From: Rhodococcus tukisamuensis NBRC 100609
GTDB taxonomy: Bacteria; Actinomycetota; Actinomycetes; Mycobacteriales; Mycobacteriaceae
DNA length: 64,000 nt
Reading direction: 5' to 3'
Assembly: GCF_001894985.1 (NCBI RefSeq)
Contig: NZ_BCXG01000026.1
Span: forward strand, 1-64,000
This document shows positions 33,022 through 44,780 of the stretch, piece after piece. The position numbers and the translations under genes are program-made. Within the stretch, counting starts at the first letter, position 1; each line of letters opens with the position of its first letter. The notes under the pieces were generated by a model. It had not been told where the DNA came from. It saw nothing but the letters and a program-made list of their open reading frames with translations, and searched no databases.

Positions 33022-34287
33022 ATGAGTGCGACCGAGACCTCCCGCCCGTCCCGTCGCGCCCGCTGGCGGCGACGAACAGTCGTCGCGCTGCTCGGTGTCG
33101 CTGCGGTGGCCACCACGACCACCGCCACGGCCACCGGCGCCCCGGCCGGCTACGCCGGCCTCCTCGACCTGGTGCCCGCCAACTCGGACGCCGAGCTCGC
33201 CGGCGGCCTCGACCCCCGCCTGCCCACCGACCCCGGGGCGCTCGACGCGGCCCTGAGTGCGGCCCGCGCCGACGGCGTCCCGCCGACCCGCTACGCCGCG
33301 CTGCTGCACCAGTACTGGCTCGCCCGCGGCACCGCGGCATCGGGCATCGACCTGGCCGGCTGGGACCCGAACGCGGGCTTCGCCGCGAACGCCGGCCTGG
33401 TCGAGCGGGTGTACTCGAACTACGGTCGCTACCAGCGTGAACGCGGCGAACTGAACTGGGCGGGCATGGCAGGCATGGCGGGCGCGTCCTTCGCCGCCGG
33501 CTTCTGGGACCTCGACATGGGCCGCGACCTGGTCTCCGTCGACGCCGTCCACACCCTCGGGACCGCCGTCGCCGGAGCCGTCGCGTCGCTGCCCGCCGAC
33601 GCAGCGGCAGCGCTTCCCGCGGACGTGCGGGCCCTCGCCGCGCTGGGCCCGGCCACCACGACGGCGGACCTGGACTGGTACCAGAAGCGCCTACTGATCA
33701 TGCAGAAGCACATCTACTTCGACATGGTGCCCATGCACGAGGCCTACCTGGAGGCGGGCCGCCCGGCCGTCGAGGAACTCGGCGCGGCGGGCCTGCTCGA
33801 CGACAACGCCCGGGCCGCGTGGGACGCGATCTTCTCGGGCACCCCCGCCGGCCTCGCCGATGCCACGCTGCGGATGGCCGACCGGGAGCAGAACCAGATC
33901 GTCGCCGACCAGTGGGACGCCACGGCCGCGGGCCGCGACGGCGTCGGCCGGGTGCTGGCCTACGTCACCACCGTGGCCGCGCAGCCCGCGATCCCGGGCG
34001 CGCAGGCGCCGGGGGTGGTCTCCCCCCTGTCGGTGACCGGTGCCGGCTTCCGGCTGCAGGCCCCGCTCCCCGGCTTCAACTGGGCCGACCGCGCCCCGCG
34101 GTGGCAGTACATCGCGAGCGACACCGCGGTGGCCTACGCGCGCCTGGTCGCCGACGGCCCGCGGCCGGCGCAGGCGGTGCTGTCGCAGCCGTTCGGCGCC
34201 TTCATGGACCGGCAGCGGGTCGTTCGGCGCGCGCCCGAGCTCGCCCGCGACCTGAGCAGCGGCTGGTCACTGACCCGGGAGCCGTAA
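33022..34287 (+). CDS. Secreted actinobacterial protein, unknown function
   Basis: 421 residues. A twin-arginine-like N-terminus ([33 protein letters not shown]) suggests export. The mature protein is helical and alanine-rich, with [53 protein letters not shown] and a C-terminal [25 protein letters not shown]. This looks like a conserved envelope protein, but I cannot name a domain. Start ATG 33022. Confidence 0.75.
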   Translation: MSATETSRPSRRARWRRRTVVALLGVAAVATTTTATATGAPAGYAGLLDLVPANSDAELAGGLDPRLPTDPGALDAALSAARADGVPPTRYAALLHQYWLARGTAASGIDLAGWDPNAGFAANAGLVERVYSNYGRYQRERGELNWAGMAGMAGASFAAGFWDLDMGRDLVSVDAVHTLGTAVAGAVASLPADAAAALPADVRALAALGPATTTADLDWYQKRLLIMQKHIYFDMVPMHEAYLEAGRPAVEELGAAGLLDDNARAAWDAIFSGTPAGLADATLRMADREQNQIVADQWDATAAGRDGVGRVLAYVTTVAAQPAIPGAQAPGVVSPLSVTGAGFRLQAPLPGFNWADRAPRWQYIASDTAVAYARLVADGPRPAQAVLSQPFGAFMDRQRVVRRAPELARDLSSGWSLTREP

Positions 34288-34362
34288 CCCGACGACGAAT
34301 TGGTCCGACCCGTGATGAGACAATCACGCTTCGAGACCACATTCTCCCCGGAGAAGAAACCT

Positions 34363-34407
34363 ATGCCGACGCCAACAGCGTCGCGTGCAAGGAGGCACTG
34401 CCCATGA
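34363..34407 (+). other. Possible 14-codon leader ORF overlapping glpX start
   Basis: ATG 34363 follows GGAG by 9 bases and encodes [14 protein letters not shown], ending TGA in the overlap ATGA with the glpX start. Its size and overlap suggest translational coupling, but such overlaps can arise by chance. Confidence 0.35.
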
Positions 34408-35444
34408 CGGCCAGCACCCCATCGAGTCGCCGCGAGGCCCCGGATCGCAACCTCGCGCTGGAGCTCGTCCGAGTGACCGAAGCCGGTGCCCTGGCGGCCG
34501 GCCGCTGGGTCGGCAAGGGCGACAAGGAGGGCGGGGACGGCGCGGCCGTCGACGCGATGCGTCAGCTCGTGAGCAGCGTGTCCATGCGCGGCGTCGTCGT
34601 GATCGGTGAGGGCGAGAAGGACGAGGCGCCCATGCTGTTCAACGGCGAGGAGGTCGGCAACGGCGACGGCCCCGACTGCGACTTCGCGGTCGACCCGGTC
34701 GACGGCACCACGCTGATGTCCAAGGGCATGCCGAACGCGATCTCCGTGCTCGCCGTCGCCGAGCGCGGCGCGATGTTCGATCCGTCCGCCGTGTTCTACA
34801 TGGAGAAGATCGCCGTCGGCCCGGACGCCGCCGACGTCATCGACATCACCGCCCCGATGGCCGAGAACATCAAGCGGGTCGCGAAGGTCAAGAAGGCGTC
34901 GGTCTCCGACGTCACCGTCTGCATCCTGGACCGGCCCCGCCACGCCAAGCTGATCGCCGAGGTCCGCGCGACCGGCGCCCGTATCCGGCTGATCTCGGAC
35001 GGCGACGTCGCCGGCGCCATCGCCGCGGCCCGCCCCGAGTCCGGCACCGACATGCTGGTCGGCATCGGCGGCACCCCCGAGGGCATCATCGCCGCGGCCG
35101 CGATGCGCTGCATGGGCGGCGCCCTGCAGGGCAAGCTCGCCCCGACCGACGACGACGAGCGCCAGAAGGCCATCGACGCGGGCCACGACCTGGACCGCGT
35201 GCTGCTCACCGAGGACCTGGTCTCCGGCGAGAACGTCTTCTTCACCGCAACCGGCGTCACCGACGGCGACCTGCTGCGCGGCGTCCGCTACTACGGCGGC
35301 GGCGCGAGCACCCAGTCCATCGTGATGCGCAGCAAGTCCGGCACCGTGCGCATGATCGACGCGTACCACCGCCTCGAGAAGCTGCGCGAGTACTCGTCCG
35401 TCGACTTCGACGGCGAAGAGGGCGCGGTTCCGCCCACCTTCTGA
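34404..35444 (+). CDS. glpX: Class II fructose-1,6-bisphosphatase
   Basis: 346 residues. GlpX marks: [40 protein letters not shown] (the metal site DPVDGT at 97-102) and [22 protein letters not shown]. It removes the 1-phosphate from fructose-1,6-bisphosphate in gluconeogenesis. It corresponds to Rv1099c, the essential-for-gluconeogenesis FBPase of M. tuberculosis. Start ATG 34404 has AAGGAGG 8 bases upstream. fumC follows after a terminator, as in mycobacteria. Confidence 0.95.
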   Translation: MTASTPSSRREAPDRNLALELVRVTEAGALAAGRWVGKGDKEGGDGAAVDAMRQLVSSVSMRGVVVIGEGEKDEAPMLFNGEEVGNGDGPDCDFAVDPVDGTTLMSKGMPNAISVLAVAERGAMFDPSAVFYMEKIAVGPDAADVIDITAPMAENIKRVAKVKKASVSDVTVCILDRPRHAKLIAEVRATGARIRLISDGDVAGAIAAARPESGTDMLVGIGGTPEGIIAAAAMRCMGGALQGKLAPTDDDERQKAIDAGHDLDRVLLTEDLVSGENVFFTATGVTDGDLLRGVRYYGGGASTQSIVMRSKSGTVRMIDAYHRLEKLREYSSVDFDGEEGAVPPTF

Positions 35445-35451
35445 TCCCCCG

Positions 35452-35496
35452 CTGTCCGCGCCCTCCCCCGATCCGATCGGAGGAGGGCGCGGACAG
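35452..35496 (+). terminator. Terminator of glpX
   Basis: CTGTCCGCGCCCTCC pairs with GGAGGGCGCGGACAG and is followed by TTGTTTCT, the best T-tail in the window. Confidence 0.85.
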
Positions 35497-35523
35497 TTGT
35501 TTCTGGTGGCAAGCTTGGTTGGC

Positions 35524-36927
<1,404 letters not shown>

Positions 36928-36935
36928 CGTTCGGC

Positions 36936-37586
36936 TCAGCCCGTGATCGCGATGACCGCGCCGGGCCGCAGCCAGCGGATCAACCACACCAGCGGGGCCT
37001 CGTCGACGGCGACACAGCCCTCGGTGGGCTGGCCGTTGGCCACATGCAGGAAGAACGCGCCGCCCCCACCTGGCCGCCGCTCCGCGTTGACGCCCATCAC
37101 CACCGCGTAGCGGTATGCCGGGATCGCGAGCTGCTCGCTCTGCGACTCGTCGAAGCCGCAGCTGCCGGGCGGGCACACCTGGTGGGTGTTGTAGGTCGGG
37201 CTCTGCCGGTCGCCGTCCCACCAGTCGTCCGGGCCCACCACCCGGTAGGGCAGCCCGCCGCCCGGGGACGGCTGGGTGCCGAACGCCGCGTCGAGGGTGA
37301 ACACACCCTCCGGAGTGGCCGGCACGCCGTCCGCCGCCTCCGCCGCGAAACCCGCGGCCCCCACCTCCGCGGGAATCGCCGGCGAGATCCGGTGCCAACC
37401 GAGCGGGGAGCGCTGCCAGGCCTCGACGGTGGTACCCGCACCCGAGCCGCGGACGGCGATCACCTGGTTCGCGGAGCCGACCGCGTGGTCGAACCACGGA
37501 CCTTGCGCGACCGCGTGTGGCGCACACAGCAGGGCTAGCAACGTCGCGACGACAACCGAGAGGACCGCGCTACCCGCTCTCCGCAT
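36936..37586 (-). CDS. Secreted L,D-transpeptidase-like (YkuD) protein
   Basis: 216 residues. A signal peptide (RRAGSAVLSVVVATLLALLCAPHAVAQ) is followed by a YkuD-type domain: YAVVMGVNAERR and FFLHVANGQPTEGCVAVDE, with H181 and C191 as the probable catalytic pair. Most family members have SHGC before the cysteine; here it is TEGC, as in the cell-wall YkuD subgroup of actinobacteria. It may cross-link or hydrolyse peptidoglycan stems. The start has no clear ribosome site. It ends 8 bp from fumC, convergent. Confidence 0.8.
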   Translation of the reverse strand: MRRAGSAVLSVVVATLLALLCAPHAVAQGPWFDHAVGSANQVIAVRGSGAGTTVEAWQRSPLGWHRISPAIPAEVGAAGFAAEAADGVPATPEGVFTLDAAFGTQPSPGGGLPYRVVGPDDWWDGDRQSPTYNTHQVCPPGSCGFDESQSEQLAIPAYRYAVVMGVNAERRPGGGGAFFLHVANGQPTEGCVAVDEAPLVWLIRWLRPGAVIAITG

Positions 37587-37594
37587 CAGGACAT

Positions 37595-37610
37595 AGTGAC
37601 GTGAGTCACA
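37595..37610. promoter_or_regulatory. CRP/GlxR-like palindrome between divergent genes
   Basis: AGTGACGTGAGTCACA matches TGTGA-N6-TCACA at all but the first base. It lies 8 bp from the L,D-transpeptidase start and 66 bp upstream of the epoxide-hydrolase-like gene. Confidence 0.6.
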
Positions 37611-37676
37611 GGCCCCGTCAACCCCGATAGGCTCTACCTGGCCCGACCGGGCCCGGCGCCGTCCCCAGGAGCACCC

Positions 37677-38210
37677 GTGGATCCCACCGCATCGACCGAC
37701 CGTCGCGACGCCGCCGTGGCGACGGTGACCGACTTCTTCGCCGCACTCGACGCACTCGACGTCCCTCGTGCCGGTACGTTTCTCACCCCGGACGTGGTGT
37801 GGCGGAACACGACGCTGCCCACACTCCGGGGGCTGCCGACGGTCACCCGGGCGCTGCGGGCCGCGGCCCGGCCACGGTGCCGGTTCGAGGCCGTCGTGCA
37901 CCACATCGCCAGCGACGGCGACGCGGTGCTCGTCGAGCGGACAGACACGCTGACACTCGGCCCGCTGCGTTCGACCTTCTGGGTGTGCGGCACCTTCGAG
38001 ATCCGCGACGGGAAGATCGCCGTGTGGCGGGACTACTTCAGTTGGCGCAACGTCCTTCTCGGCGCCGTGACCGGCACGCTCCGGTCGGTGCGGGGCCGAC
38101 AGCGACACCTCCCGGCGGCCCCGGGCCACGGACGCTCCACGGGTACGATTCCGGGTGCGGCGCCCGCGACGGTGCCGCCGGACTACCCACGGAAAGACCA
38201 GGTCAAATGA
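37677..38210 (+). CDS. Limonene-epoxide-hydrolase/SnoaL-like protein
   Basis: 177 residues. The NTF2-like core carries VLVERTDTLTLGPL (R88, D90) and FEIRDGKIAVWRDYFSW (D119), the Asp-Arg-Asp triad of limonene-1,2-epoxide hydrolases such as Rv2740 (EphG). The C-terminal 45 residues look disordered. It likely hydrolyses an epoxide, substrate unknown. GTG 37677 after CCAGGAG; its stop overlaps the next start by 4 bp. Confidence 0.82.
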   Translation: MDPTASTDRRDAAVATVTDFFAALDALDVPRAGTFLTPDVVWRNTTLPTLRGLPTVTRALRAAARPRCRFEAVVHHIASDGDAVLVERTDTLTLGPLRSTFWVCGTFEIRDGKIAVWRDYFSWRNVLLGAVTGTLRSVRGRQRHLPAAPGHGRSTGTIPGAAPATVPPDYPRKDQVK

Positions 38211-38641
38211 GCAATCAGGACGACACCTCCATCTCCCCCACCTCCCCCGCATTCGACGCCGGGCTCGCGGTCCGCACCGAGGTCATGGGTGCGGACTTCG
38301 TGGACGCGGCCTTCGAGCGCACCCGGGGAACGGACGGCGAGGCACTTCAGGAGTTCGTCACCGCGAACGTGTGGGGATCGGTCTGGACCCGCCCCGGCCT
38401 CGACCGCCGCAGTCGCAGCCTGATCAACCTGGGCATGCTGATCGCCCTGCGGGCGGAGAACGAACTGCGTGGCCACGTCCGCGGCGCGCTGCGAAACGGG
38501 TTGACCCGCACCGAGATCGTCGAAACGGTGATCCACGCCAGCGCCTACTGCGGGGCACCGGCCGGGCTGGCCGCGATGCGCGTCGTGCAGGAGGTCCTGA
38601 CCGCGGAACTCGGACCGCTGGAGCCGTCGACCGAGTCCTGA
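38207..38641 (+). CDS. Carboxymuconolactone decarboxylase family protein
   Basis: 144 residues with WTRPGLDRRSRSLINLGMLIALRAENELRGHVRGALRNGLTRTEIVETVIHASAYCGAPAG, the CMD core. Members range from 4-carboxymuconolactone decarboxylase to AhpD-like reductases; the AhpD CxxC is absent, leaving only one cysteine in AYCGAP. Overlaps the upstream gene (ATGA). Confidence 0.88.
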   Translation: MSNQDDTSISPTSPAFDAGLAVRTEVMGADFVDAAFERTRGTDGEALQEFVTANVWGSVWTRPGLDRRSRSLINLGMLIALRAENELRGHVRGALRNGLTRTEIVETVIHASAYCGAPAGLAAMRVVQEVLTAELGPLEPSTES

Positions 38642-38649
38642 CCCGGACG

Positions 38650-38686
38650 CCCGGTGCCGCATCGGCCTGACCGATGCGGCACCGGG
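38650..38686. terminator. Bidirectional terminator
   Basis: CCCGGTGCCGCATCGG and its perfect complement, a 16-bp stem with a 5-base loop, fill the gap between the CMD gene and phoH2, which converge. Confidence 0.85.
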
Positions 38687-38700
38687 TCGAACAGTCCCGG

Positions 38701-40011
38701 TCAGGCGGTGGGGCCGAACTCCTCGAGCATCTCCGTCACCAGTGCCGCGATCGGCGAACGCTCGCTGCGGGTGAGCGTGACATGCGCGAACAGCGGATGC
38801 CCCTTGAGCTTCTCGATCACCGCGGCGACCCCGTCGTGCCGGCCGACGCGCAGGTTGTCCCGCTGCGCGACGTCGTGGGTCAGGACCACCCGTGACCCGC
38901 TGCCCAGCCGGGAGAGCACGGTCAGCAGCACGTTGCGCTCGAGGGACTGCGCCTCGTCCACGATGACGAAGGAGTCGTGCAGGGACCGACCGCGAATGTG
39001 GGTGAGCGGCAAGACCTCCAGCATGCCGCGGGCGATCACTTCGTCCATCACCTCCGGGCTGGCGAGGCCGTCGAGGGTGTCGAAGACCGCCTGCGCCCAC
39101 GGCCCCATCTTCTCGCTCTCGCTGCCCGGCAGGTAGCCCAGTTCCTGGCCACCGACCGCGTACAGCGGGCGGAACACCACCACCTTGCGATGCGACCGGC
39201 GTTCGAGCACCGCCTCCAGTCCCGCCGTCAACGCCAGTGCCGACTTCCCGGTGCCCGCTTTGCCGCCGAGGGAGATGATGCCGATGCTCTCGTCCAGCAG
39301 CAGGTCCAGGGCGATCCGCTGTTCGGCCGAGCGTCCGTGCAGCCCGAACGCCTCGCGCTCGCCCCGCACCAACTGCACGCGCTTGTCCGGGGTGACCCGA
39401 CCGAGGGCGCTGGAGCGACCGCCGATCAGCCGGATCCCGGTGTGGCACGGCAGGTCCCGCGCGTCGTCCAGGTCTGCGACACCCTCGCCGAACAACTCGT
39501 CGATGCGAGCCGAGTCGACCTCGAGCTCCGCCATGCCCGTCCACCCGGACGCCACCACGTCGTGGGCGTGGTACTCGTCGGCCGGCAGGCCCACGGCGCC
39601 CGCCTTGACCCGGAGCGGGATGTCCTTGCTCACCAGCACCACGTCCCGGCCCTCGGCCGCCAGATTGAGCGCGCAGGCCAGGATCCGGGAGTCGTTCGAG
39701 TCGGTTCGGAACCCGACCGGCAGCACCGCCGGGTCGGTGTGGTTCAACTCGACCTGCAGCGTTCCGTCCTCGGTGCCGATCGGCACCGGCCGGTCCAGTC
39801 TCCCGTGCTCGATCCGCAGGTCGTCGAGCATTCGAAGTGATTCTCGCGCAAACCATCCGAGCTCGTGGTGGTGACGCTTGCCCTCGAGCTCGCTGATCAC
39901 CACCAGCGGCAGCACCACTTCGTGCTCGGCGAATCGCGTGACAGCCCAGGGATCCGAGAGCAGGACCGAGGTGTCGAGGACGTAGGTGCGGACGGAGCGG
40001 GATTCGGTCAC
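38701..40011 (-). CDS. phoH2: PIN domain-PhoH family ATPase/RNase (PhoH2)
   Basis: 436 residues. A PIN nuclease domain (about 8-150: [11 protein letters not shown] with D13; [22 protein letters not shown] with D130) is fused to a PhoH ATPase with P-loop GKAGTGKS (250-257) and VIVDEAQ. In mycobacteria, PhoH2 (Rv1095) is an ATP-dependent RNA helicase and RNase. Start GTG 40011 follows GGAG. A mycobacterial-type phoAT antitoxin gene is not seen upstream, but a 17-codon ORF with hairpins is. Confidence 0.93.
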   Translation of the reverse strand: MTESRSVRTYVLDTSVLLSDPWAVTRFAEHEVVLPLVVISELEGKRHHHELGWFARESLRMLDDLRIEHGRLDRPVPIGTEDGTLQVELNHTDPAVLPVGFRTDSNDSRILACALNLAAEGRDVVLVSKDIPLRVKAGAVGLPADEYHAHDVVASGWTGMAELEVDSARIDELFGEGVADLDDARDLPCHTGIRLIGGRSSALGRVTPDKRVQLVRGEREAFGLHGRSAEQRIALDLLLDESIGIISLGGKAGTGKSALALTAGLEAVLERRSHRKVVVFRPLYAVGGQELGYLPGSESEKMGPWAQAVFDTLDGLASPEVMDEVIARGMLEVLPLTHIRGRSLHDSFVIVDEAQSLERNVLLTVLSRLGSGSRVVLTHDVAQRDNLRVGRHDGVAAVIEKLKGHPLFAHVTLTRSERSPIAALVTEMLEEFGPTA

Positions 40012-40072
40012 GGTGGCTCCTCGACCTGCGCGGCACCCGCGCAAGCGGCGTTCGCTGGGCCGTTCGGTCCGG

Positions 40073-40111
40073 GTGGGACTTACGTCCCACAGGGGCCGGG
40101 CGCCGGCCCCT
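40073..40111 (-). other. Two hairpins in the phoH2 leader
   Basis: GTGGGAC-TTAC-GTCCCAC (40073-40090) lies against AGGGGCCGG-CCGGCCCCT (40091-40111) with a 3-base loop, both perfect. The first overlaps the stop and the second the body of the 17-codon ORF at 40080-40133. Confidence 0.7.
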
Positions 40112-40133
40112 TCGCCCTGAACAAGTCAGTCAC
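40080..40133 (-). other. Possible 17-codon leader peptide upstream of phoH2
   Basis: GGGAGG lies 8 bases before GTG 40133, which encodes [17 protein letters not shown] and stops at TAA 40080, 68 bases before phoH2. The ribosome site is as strong as that of phoH2 itself. Confidence 0.45.
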
Positions 40134-40312
40134 GATTCGAACCTCCCGGACGGGCGGCTTCTGCACCACCCGTTGACCTGAACGCTACGACGACACGCCA
40201 CACACCTGTCGGACCAACACGATGAACGTTGTGTAAACGTCGGGTGGGACGTAACCGCCGAGACCTGCGCCCGCGGGCCACCGTCTCGTCCACAGCCGTT
40301 CGATCCGGTGGG
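40134..40312. promoter_or_regulatory. Gap between narB and the phoH2 leader
   Basis: No gene recognised. It is AT-richer near 40220-40245 (AACGTTGTGTAAACG) and probably carries the phoH2 promoter, but no confident -35/-10 pair could be assigned. Confidence 0.4.
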
Positions 40313-43300
40313 TCAGTAGACGTCACGCACGTACCGCTTCTCCGCTGCGAGGGCCTTGACGTACGCCTCGGCGCTGCGGGGGGCAAGCCTGCCGAACTGC
40401 GCGACGATGCCGTTGAGGGCGACGTCCACGTCCTTCGCCATCCTGGCCGCGTCTCCACAGACGTAGAAGTGGGCACCGTTCTGCAGCCAGTCCCACAGCA
40501 GCGCCCCACGTTCGCGCATCCGGTCCTGGACGTAGACCTTCGCGGACTGGTCGCGGGAGAACGCGACGTCGAGTTCGGTGAGGAACCCGTCCCTGCGTAG
40601 CTCCTCGATCTCTTCGCGGTAGTAGAAGTCGGTCGCGGCGTGTTGCTCGCCGAAGAACAGCCAGTTCGGTCCGGTGTGTCCCAATGCTCGTCGCTCGTGC
40701 AGGAACGCGCGGAAGGGGGCGATGCCGGTGCCCGGCCCGACCATGATCATCGGGGTCTCGGAGTCGGCCGGGGGACGGAAGTGACTGGACTTCTGCACGT
40801 AGATTCCGATGTCGTCGCGGTCGGCGTAGTCGGCGAGGTACGTCGAGCACACCCCTCGCCGCGGGACGCCCGCGACGTTGTACCGAACGGCGGAGACCGT
40901 CAGCTGCACCTCGCGGGGGCTTGCCTTCGGGCTGGAGGAGATCGAGTACAGGCGCGGCTGAAGGGGTTTCAGGACAGTGAGCCACTCGTCGACGGAGGCT
41001 CGAACCGGGGACTGGCCGAGCACGTCGACGGACTGGCGCCCCCACGACCAGTCCTTGAGTGCGGACTTGTTCTCCGGCTTCATCAGTTCCGCAAGGTCCG
41101 CGTCCGCGGTGCGCTGTTGCACGAACCGGAGCAGGTCGCCGGTGAGGCGGGTGATCTCCAGGCGTTCGACGAGGGCAGTGCGCAGCGTCATCGCACCGTG
41201 CTCGGCTAGTTCGACGGCGGCATCCCCGTCGAGTCCGGTGACGGCGAGCCATTCGTCGACGAACGGGCTGCTGTTGCGGGGCCAGACCCCGAGTGCGTCG
41301 CCGGCCTCGTAGCTGACGGTGCCCGTCGGTAGGTGAAAGCCGAACTGCCGCACGTCCTTCGTCGACCCGGGCCGGTTGAGGACCACGTTGCGCGTCAGGG
41401 AGGTGACCAGCGGCGACTTCTTGCTGTACTGGCGCGTTTCGCTGGGTGCCGTCACCGTGCGGGCGCTGACCTTCGTCCCGGAATCGTCCGCGACGGCGTC
41501 GCGATCCGCCCCTCCGCCGATCGATGCCGGCGGGTTCTGCAGTTCGACCGCCACCGCGTCCAGCCACCCGGCGGCGGACTCTTCGTAGTCGGGTTCGCAG
41601 TCGACGCGGCCGACGATGCGGGTGGCGCCGAGCTCGGTGAGTCGGTCGTCGAGCTTTCGGCCGTGTCCGCAGAAGTCGTCGTAGTTGGAGTCGCCGAAAG
41701 CGATGACGGCGTAGCGCATCTCGGTCAGGCGCGGCGCGGTGTCCGAGCTCAGGACGTCCCACAGGCCGCTGCCGTTGTCCGGCGGTTCGCCGTCGCCGGT
41801 GGTACTGGTGATCAGGAGCAGCTCGCGTGTCGTCGGCAGGTCGGCCGACGCGAACTCCTCCATGCCGTGCATCACCACGGGCAGGCCGGCCTCGCCGAGC
41901 CGGGCGACGCAGGAGGCGGCGAATTCTTCGGCCGTACCGGTCTGCGAGGCCCAGAGCACCACGATCGGGGCCCGCCCGGGAACGGGCACCGCCGCCGGAA
42001 CCGTCCGCGGGGCGCCGGGGGACGGCTCGGGCCGTTCGCCCCCGGGGACCGGGGTGCGCGAGAACAGCCCGGCCAGGACGCCGTCGACCCACATTCGTTT
42101 GCCGGCATCGAACGGGGTGTTCGCGGGCAGGGTCGGCACGCCGGGGGTGCGGCCCGCGTCCGACCGCAGGGCCGCCAGGAGTCCGGCGAGGTAGAGCTTC
42201 TCCAACGGGTCGAACTCGACTGCCGGCGTATCGGTCTGCCCGAGGACGGCGGCGAGGACGTCGAGTCGCGACGAACCGCCGTCCGAGGCGGCGGCGGGCG
42301 GCGCGGACGCGGCGGCGGGAGTTGCCTCCGGCGCATCGGCGGTCTCGGTGGGTGTGGCCTCGGGTGTGGACACGGCGACCTTGGTCAGAGTCACGGCACA
42401 GGCCTTGAACTCCGGCTGTTGCGAGGCGGGATCGATCGCGTCGTTGGTCACCGCGTTGACGGCCAGGTACTCGCCGAAGGAGTCGTTCCAGTGGAACGGC
42501 GCGAAGCAGTTCCCGGGACGCACCCGATCAGTGACCAGGGCCGGCAACACCGCGCGTCCGCGACGCGAGGACACCTCGATCGCGTCCTTGTCGGTGACAC
42601 CGAGGCGGGCGGCGTCGTCAGGGTGGATTTCGATGAACGGCCCCGGATTGAGTTTGTTGAGCTTGGCTACCTTGCCGGTCTTGGTCATGGTGTGCCACTG
42701 GTGCGCGAGACGGCCGGTGTTGAGCAGGAACGGGTAGTCGTCGTCGGGCATTTCGGCGGGCGGCAGGTGCGGCCGGGCGAAGAACATCGCGCGGCCACTG
42801 GCGGTGGGGAACGCCAGTCGCGGCGCGGCGCCGTCCTCCCTGACGAGAAGCCGCTGGCTCACGCCGTCGTTGAGGTATCGGATGGGGTGACGGTCCTGAT
42901 CGCTGTCGGGTGGGCACGGCCACTGGACCGGGCTCTCGCGAAGGCGCTCGTAGGTGATCCCCCGCAGGTCGTAGCCGGTCTTGGGATTCCAGAACTGCTT
43001 GATCTCCTCGAACACCTCCTCTGCGCAGGTGTAGGTGAACGCGTCCGCGTAGCCCATCTCGCAGGCGATCCGGGCAATGATCTGCCAGTCCGGCAGCGCC
43101 TGCCCGACCGGGTCCAGGGCCTGCTGGAACAGGGTCAGGTTGCGTTCGGAGTTGATCATCACTCCGTCGGACTCGGTCCACAGCGCCGCCGGGAGCAGCA
43201 CGTCGGCGTACTCGTTGGTCTCGGTGCCGAGGAACGCGTCCTGGGTGACGACGAGTTCGGCCTTCTCGAGTCCGTCGAGGACGGTCTTGCGGTTGGCCAC

Positions 43301-44554
43301 CGTCGCAACGGGATTGGTGCAGATGATCCAGCAGGCCTTGATCTCGCCGGCGGCCATCCGGGAGAACATGTCGATCGTCCCGCCGCCGATGTCGGTGCGC
43401 AGCGATCCGCGGGGGATTCCCCACCGGTCCTCGACGAACTCGCGGTCGTCGTCGAACATCACCGCCCGCTGGCCGGGCAGACCCGGTCCCATGTAACCCA
43501 TTTCGCGCCCGCCCATGGCGTTCGGCTGGCCGGTCAGGGAGAACGGGCCACTGCCGGGCCGGCAGATCGCACCGGTGGCGAGGTGCAGGTTGCAGATCGC
43601 GTTGGTGTTCCAGGTCCCGTGCGTGCTCTGGTTCAAACCCATTGTCCAGCAGCTCATCCAGTTGCCGGCCTCGCCGATCCACTGCGCGGCGGTGCGGATG
43701 TCCGCCGCCGGGATTCCGGTGATCTCACTGACCTTGTCCGGGGCGAACTCCTCGAGGAAGCTGGGCATCACCTCCCAGCCCTCGGTGAATTCGTCGATGA
43801 ACTCCGGATCGGTGTGACCGTTCTCGACGAGCAGATGCAGGAGTCCGTTGAGCAGCGCGAGGTCGGTGCCCGGCGCAACCTGCAGGAACAGGTCGGCCTT
43901 GTCCGCGGTGGCGCTGCGCCGGGGGTCGACGACGATCAGCTTCGCTCCGGCCTTGACCCGATCCATCATCCGCAGGAACAAGATCGGGTGGCAGTCGGCC
44001 ATGTTGGCGCCGGTCACGAAGAAGACGTCGGCGTGCTCGAAGTCCTGGTACGAGCCGGGCGGCCCGTCGGCGCCGAGGGACTGCTTGTACCCGGTGCCGG
44101 CGCTGGCCATGCACAGGCGCGAGTTCGACTCGATCTGATTGGTGCCGATGAAACCCTTGGCCAGTTTGTTCGACAGGTACTGGGCCTCGAGAGACATCTG
44201 CCCCGACACGTACAGGGCCACCGCATCGGGGCCGTGCTCGTCGACGATCGCCCGCAACCGCTGCGCAGTGCCGGTGATGACGGCGTCCATGTCGGCCGCC
44301 TCGAGCGACTGTCCCCGGGCCGGCCGCAGATACGGCGACTCCATGCGGCCCGGTCCGGCCAGCATGTCCGCGGTCGTGGCGCCCTTGGTGCACAGTCGCC
44401 CGAAATTCGTGGGGTGGGACGCGAGGCCCGACGATTTCGCAGCCCTCCGGCGTCCCGTCTCCGGGTCGGTGACGATGTCGAGGACCAGGCCACACCCGAC
44501 GCCGCAGTACGCGCAGAGTGTGTCGACACTGGTGCCGTCGCGGCGAGCGCCCAT
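40313..44554 (-). CDS. Assimilatory nitrate reductase fused to sulfite-reductase-type flavoprotein
   Basis: 1413 residues. The N-terminal about 740 residues are a NasA/NarB molybdenum enzyme with cluster cysteines C14, C17, C21 and C55, [40 protein letters not shown] and [25 protein letters not shown] Pro/Ala linker leads to a flavodoxin domain (about 860-1000, [14 protein letters not shown]) and a CysJ-like FAD/NADPH reductase (about 1035-1413), ending [14 protein letters not shown]. Electrons from NADPH can thus reach the Mo site in one chain. Start ATG 44554 follows AAGGGA. No nitrite reductase gene is adjacent. Confidence 0.93.
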   Translation of the reverse strand: MGARRDGTSVDTLCAYCGVGCGLVLDIVTDPETGRRRAAKSSGLASHPTNFGRLCTKGATTADMLAGPGRMESPYLRPARGQSLEAADMDAVITGTAQRLRAIVDEHGPDAVALYVSGQMSLEAQYLSNKLAKGFIGTNQIESNSRLCMASAGTGYKQSLGADGPPGSYQDFEHADVFFVTGANMADCHPILFLRMMDRVKAGAKLIVVDPRRSATADKADLFLQVAPGTDLALLNGLLHLLVENGHTDPEFIDEFTEGWEVMPSFLEEFAPDKVSEITGIPAADIRTAAQWIGEAGNWMSCWTMGLNQSTHGTWNTNAICNLHLATGAICRPGSGPFSLTGQPNAMGGREMGYMGPGLPGQRAVMFDDDREFVEDRWGIPRGSLRTDIGGGTIDMFSRMAAGEIKACWIICTNPVATVANRKTVLDGLEKAELVVTQDAFLGTETNEYADVLLPAALWTESDGVMINSERNLTLFQQALDPVGQALPDWQIIARIACEMGYADAFTYTCAEEVFEEIKQFWNPKTGYDLRGITYERLRESPVQWPCPPDSDQDRHPIRYLNDGVSQRLLVREDGAAPRLAFPTASGRAMFFARPHLPPAEMPDDDYPFLLNTGRLAHQWHTMTKTGKVAKLNKLNPGPFIEIHPDDAARLGVTDKDAIEVSSRRGRAVLPALVTDRVRPGNCFAPFHWNDSFGEYLAVNAVTNDAIDPASQQPEFKACAVTLTKVAVSTPEATPTETADAPEATPAAASAPPAAASDGGSSRLDVLAAVLGQTDTPAVEFDPLEKLYLAGLLAALRSDAGRTPGVPTLPANTPFDAGKRMWVDGVLAGLFSRTPVPGGERPEPSPGAPRTVPAAVPVPGRAPIVVLWASQTGTAEEFAASCVARLGEAGLPVVMHGMEEFASADLPTTRELLLITSTTGDGEPPDNGSGLWDVLSSDTAPRLTEMRYAVIAFGDSNYDDFCGHGRKLDDRLTELGATRIVGRVDCEPDYEESAAGWLDAVAVELQNPPASIGGGADRDAVADDSGTKVSARTVTAPSETRQYSKKSPLVTSLTRNVVLNRPGSTKDVRQFGFHLPTGTVSYEAGDALGVWPRNSSPFVDEWLAVTGLDGDAAVELAEHGAMTLRTALVERLEITRLTGDLLRFVQQRTADADLAELMKPENKSALKDWSWGRQSVDVLGQSPVRASVDEWLTVLKPLQPRLYSISSSPKASPREVQLTVSAVRYNVAGVPRRGVCSTYLADYADRDDIGIYVQKSSHFRPPADSETPMIMVGPGTGIAPFRAFLHERRALGHTGPNWLFFGEQHAATDFYYREEIEELRRDGFLTELDVAFSRDQSAKVYVQDRMRERGALLWDWLQNGAHFYVCGDAARMAKDVDVALNGIVAQFGRLAPRSAEAYVKALAAEKRYVRDVY

Positions 44555-44722
44555 AGTCCGTGCATCCCTTCGGCCGCGGATCAAGGTCGCCACCGATCAT
44601 CGGGCCCGGATGTTTCGGGACGTCACACCCGGTGTTGCGTATCGGTCAACACTTGCACTCCGTGGACGGGAATCGACTGTGCGGTTGCCGTGACCTCGAC
44701 GTGCACGTCTGCGACCAGAACG

Positions 44723-44763
44723 GCGGCGGCCCGCACCCCCTCGTCGGGAGTGCGGGCCGCCGC
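44723..44763 (-). terminator. Terminator of glyA
   Basis: GCGGCGGCCCGCAC pairs with GTGCGGGCCGCCGC with a 13-base loop, 17 bp past the glyA stop and upstream of the nitrate reductase. Confidence 0.8.
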
Positions 44764-44780
44764 GCGAGCCGTCGGTGACG

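Noticed and set aside
34300-34330. CRP-like site before glpX (GTGAT...ATCAC)
   Set aside because: The half-sites are separated by 8 rather than 6 bases, so it does not fit the consensus seen elsewhere in the window.
40012-40312. Mycobacterial-type phoAT antitoxin gene upstream of phoH2
   Set aside because: No frame of suitable size ends at the phoH2 start; only the 17-codon ORF was seen.
44555-44722. GlnR box upstream of the nitrate reductase
   Set aside because: GTGAC and GAAAC half-sites occur near 44612-44630 on the minus strand, but the spacing is one base short of the known consensus.
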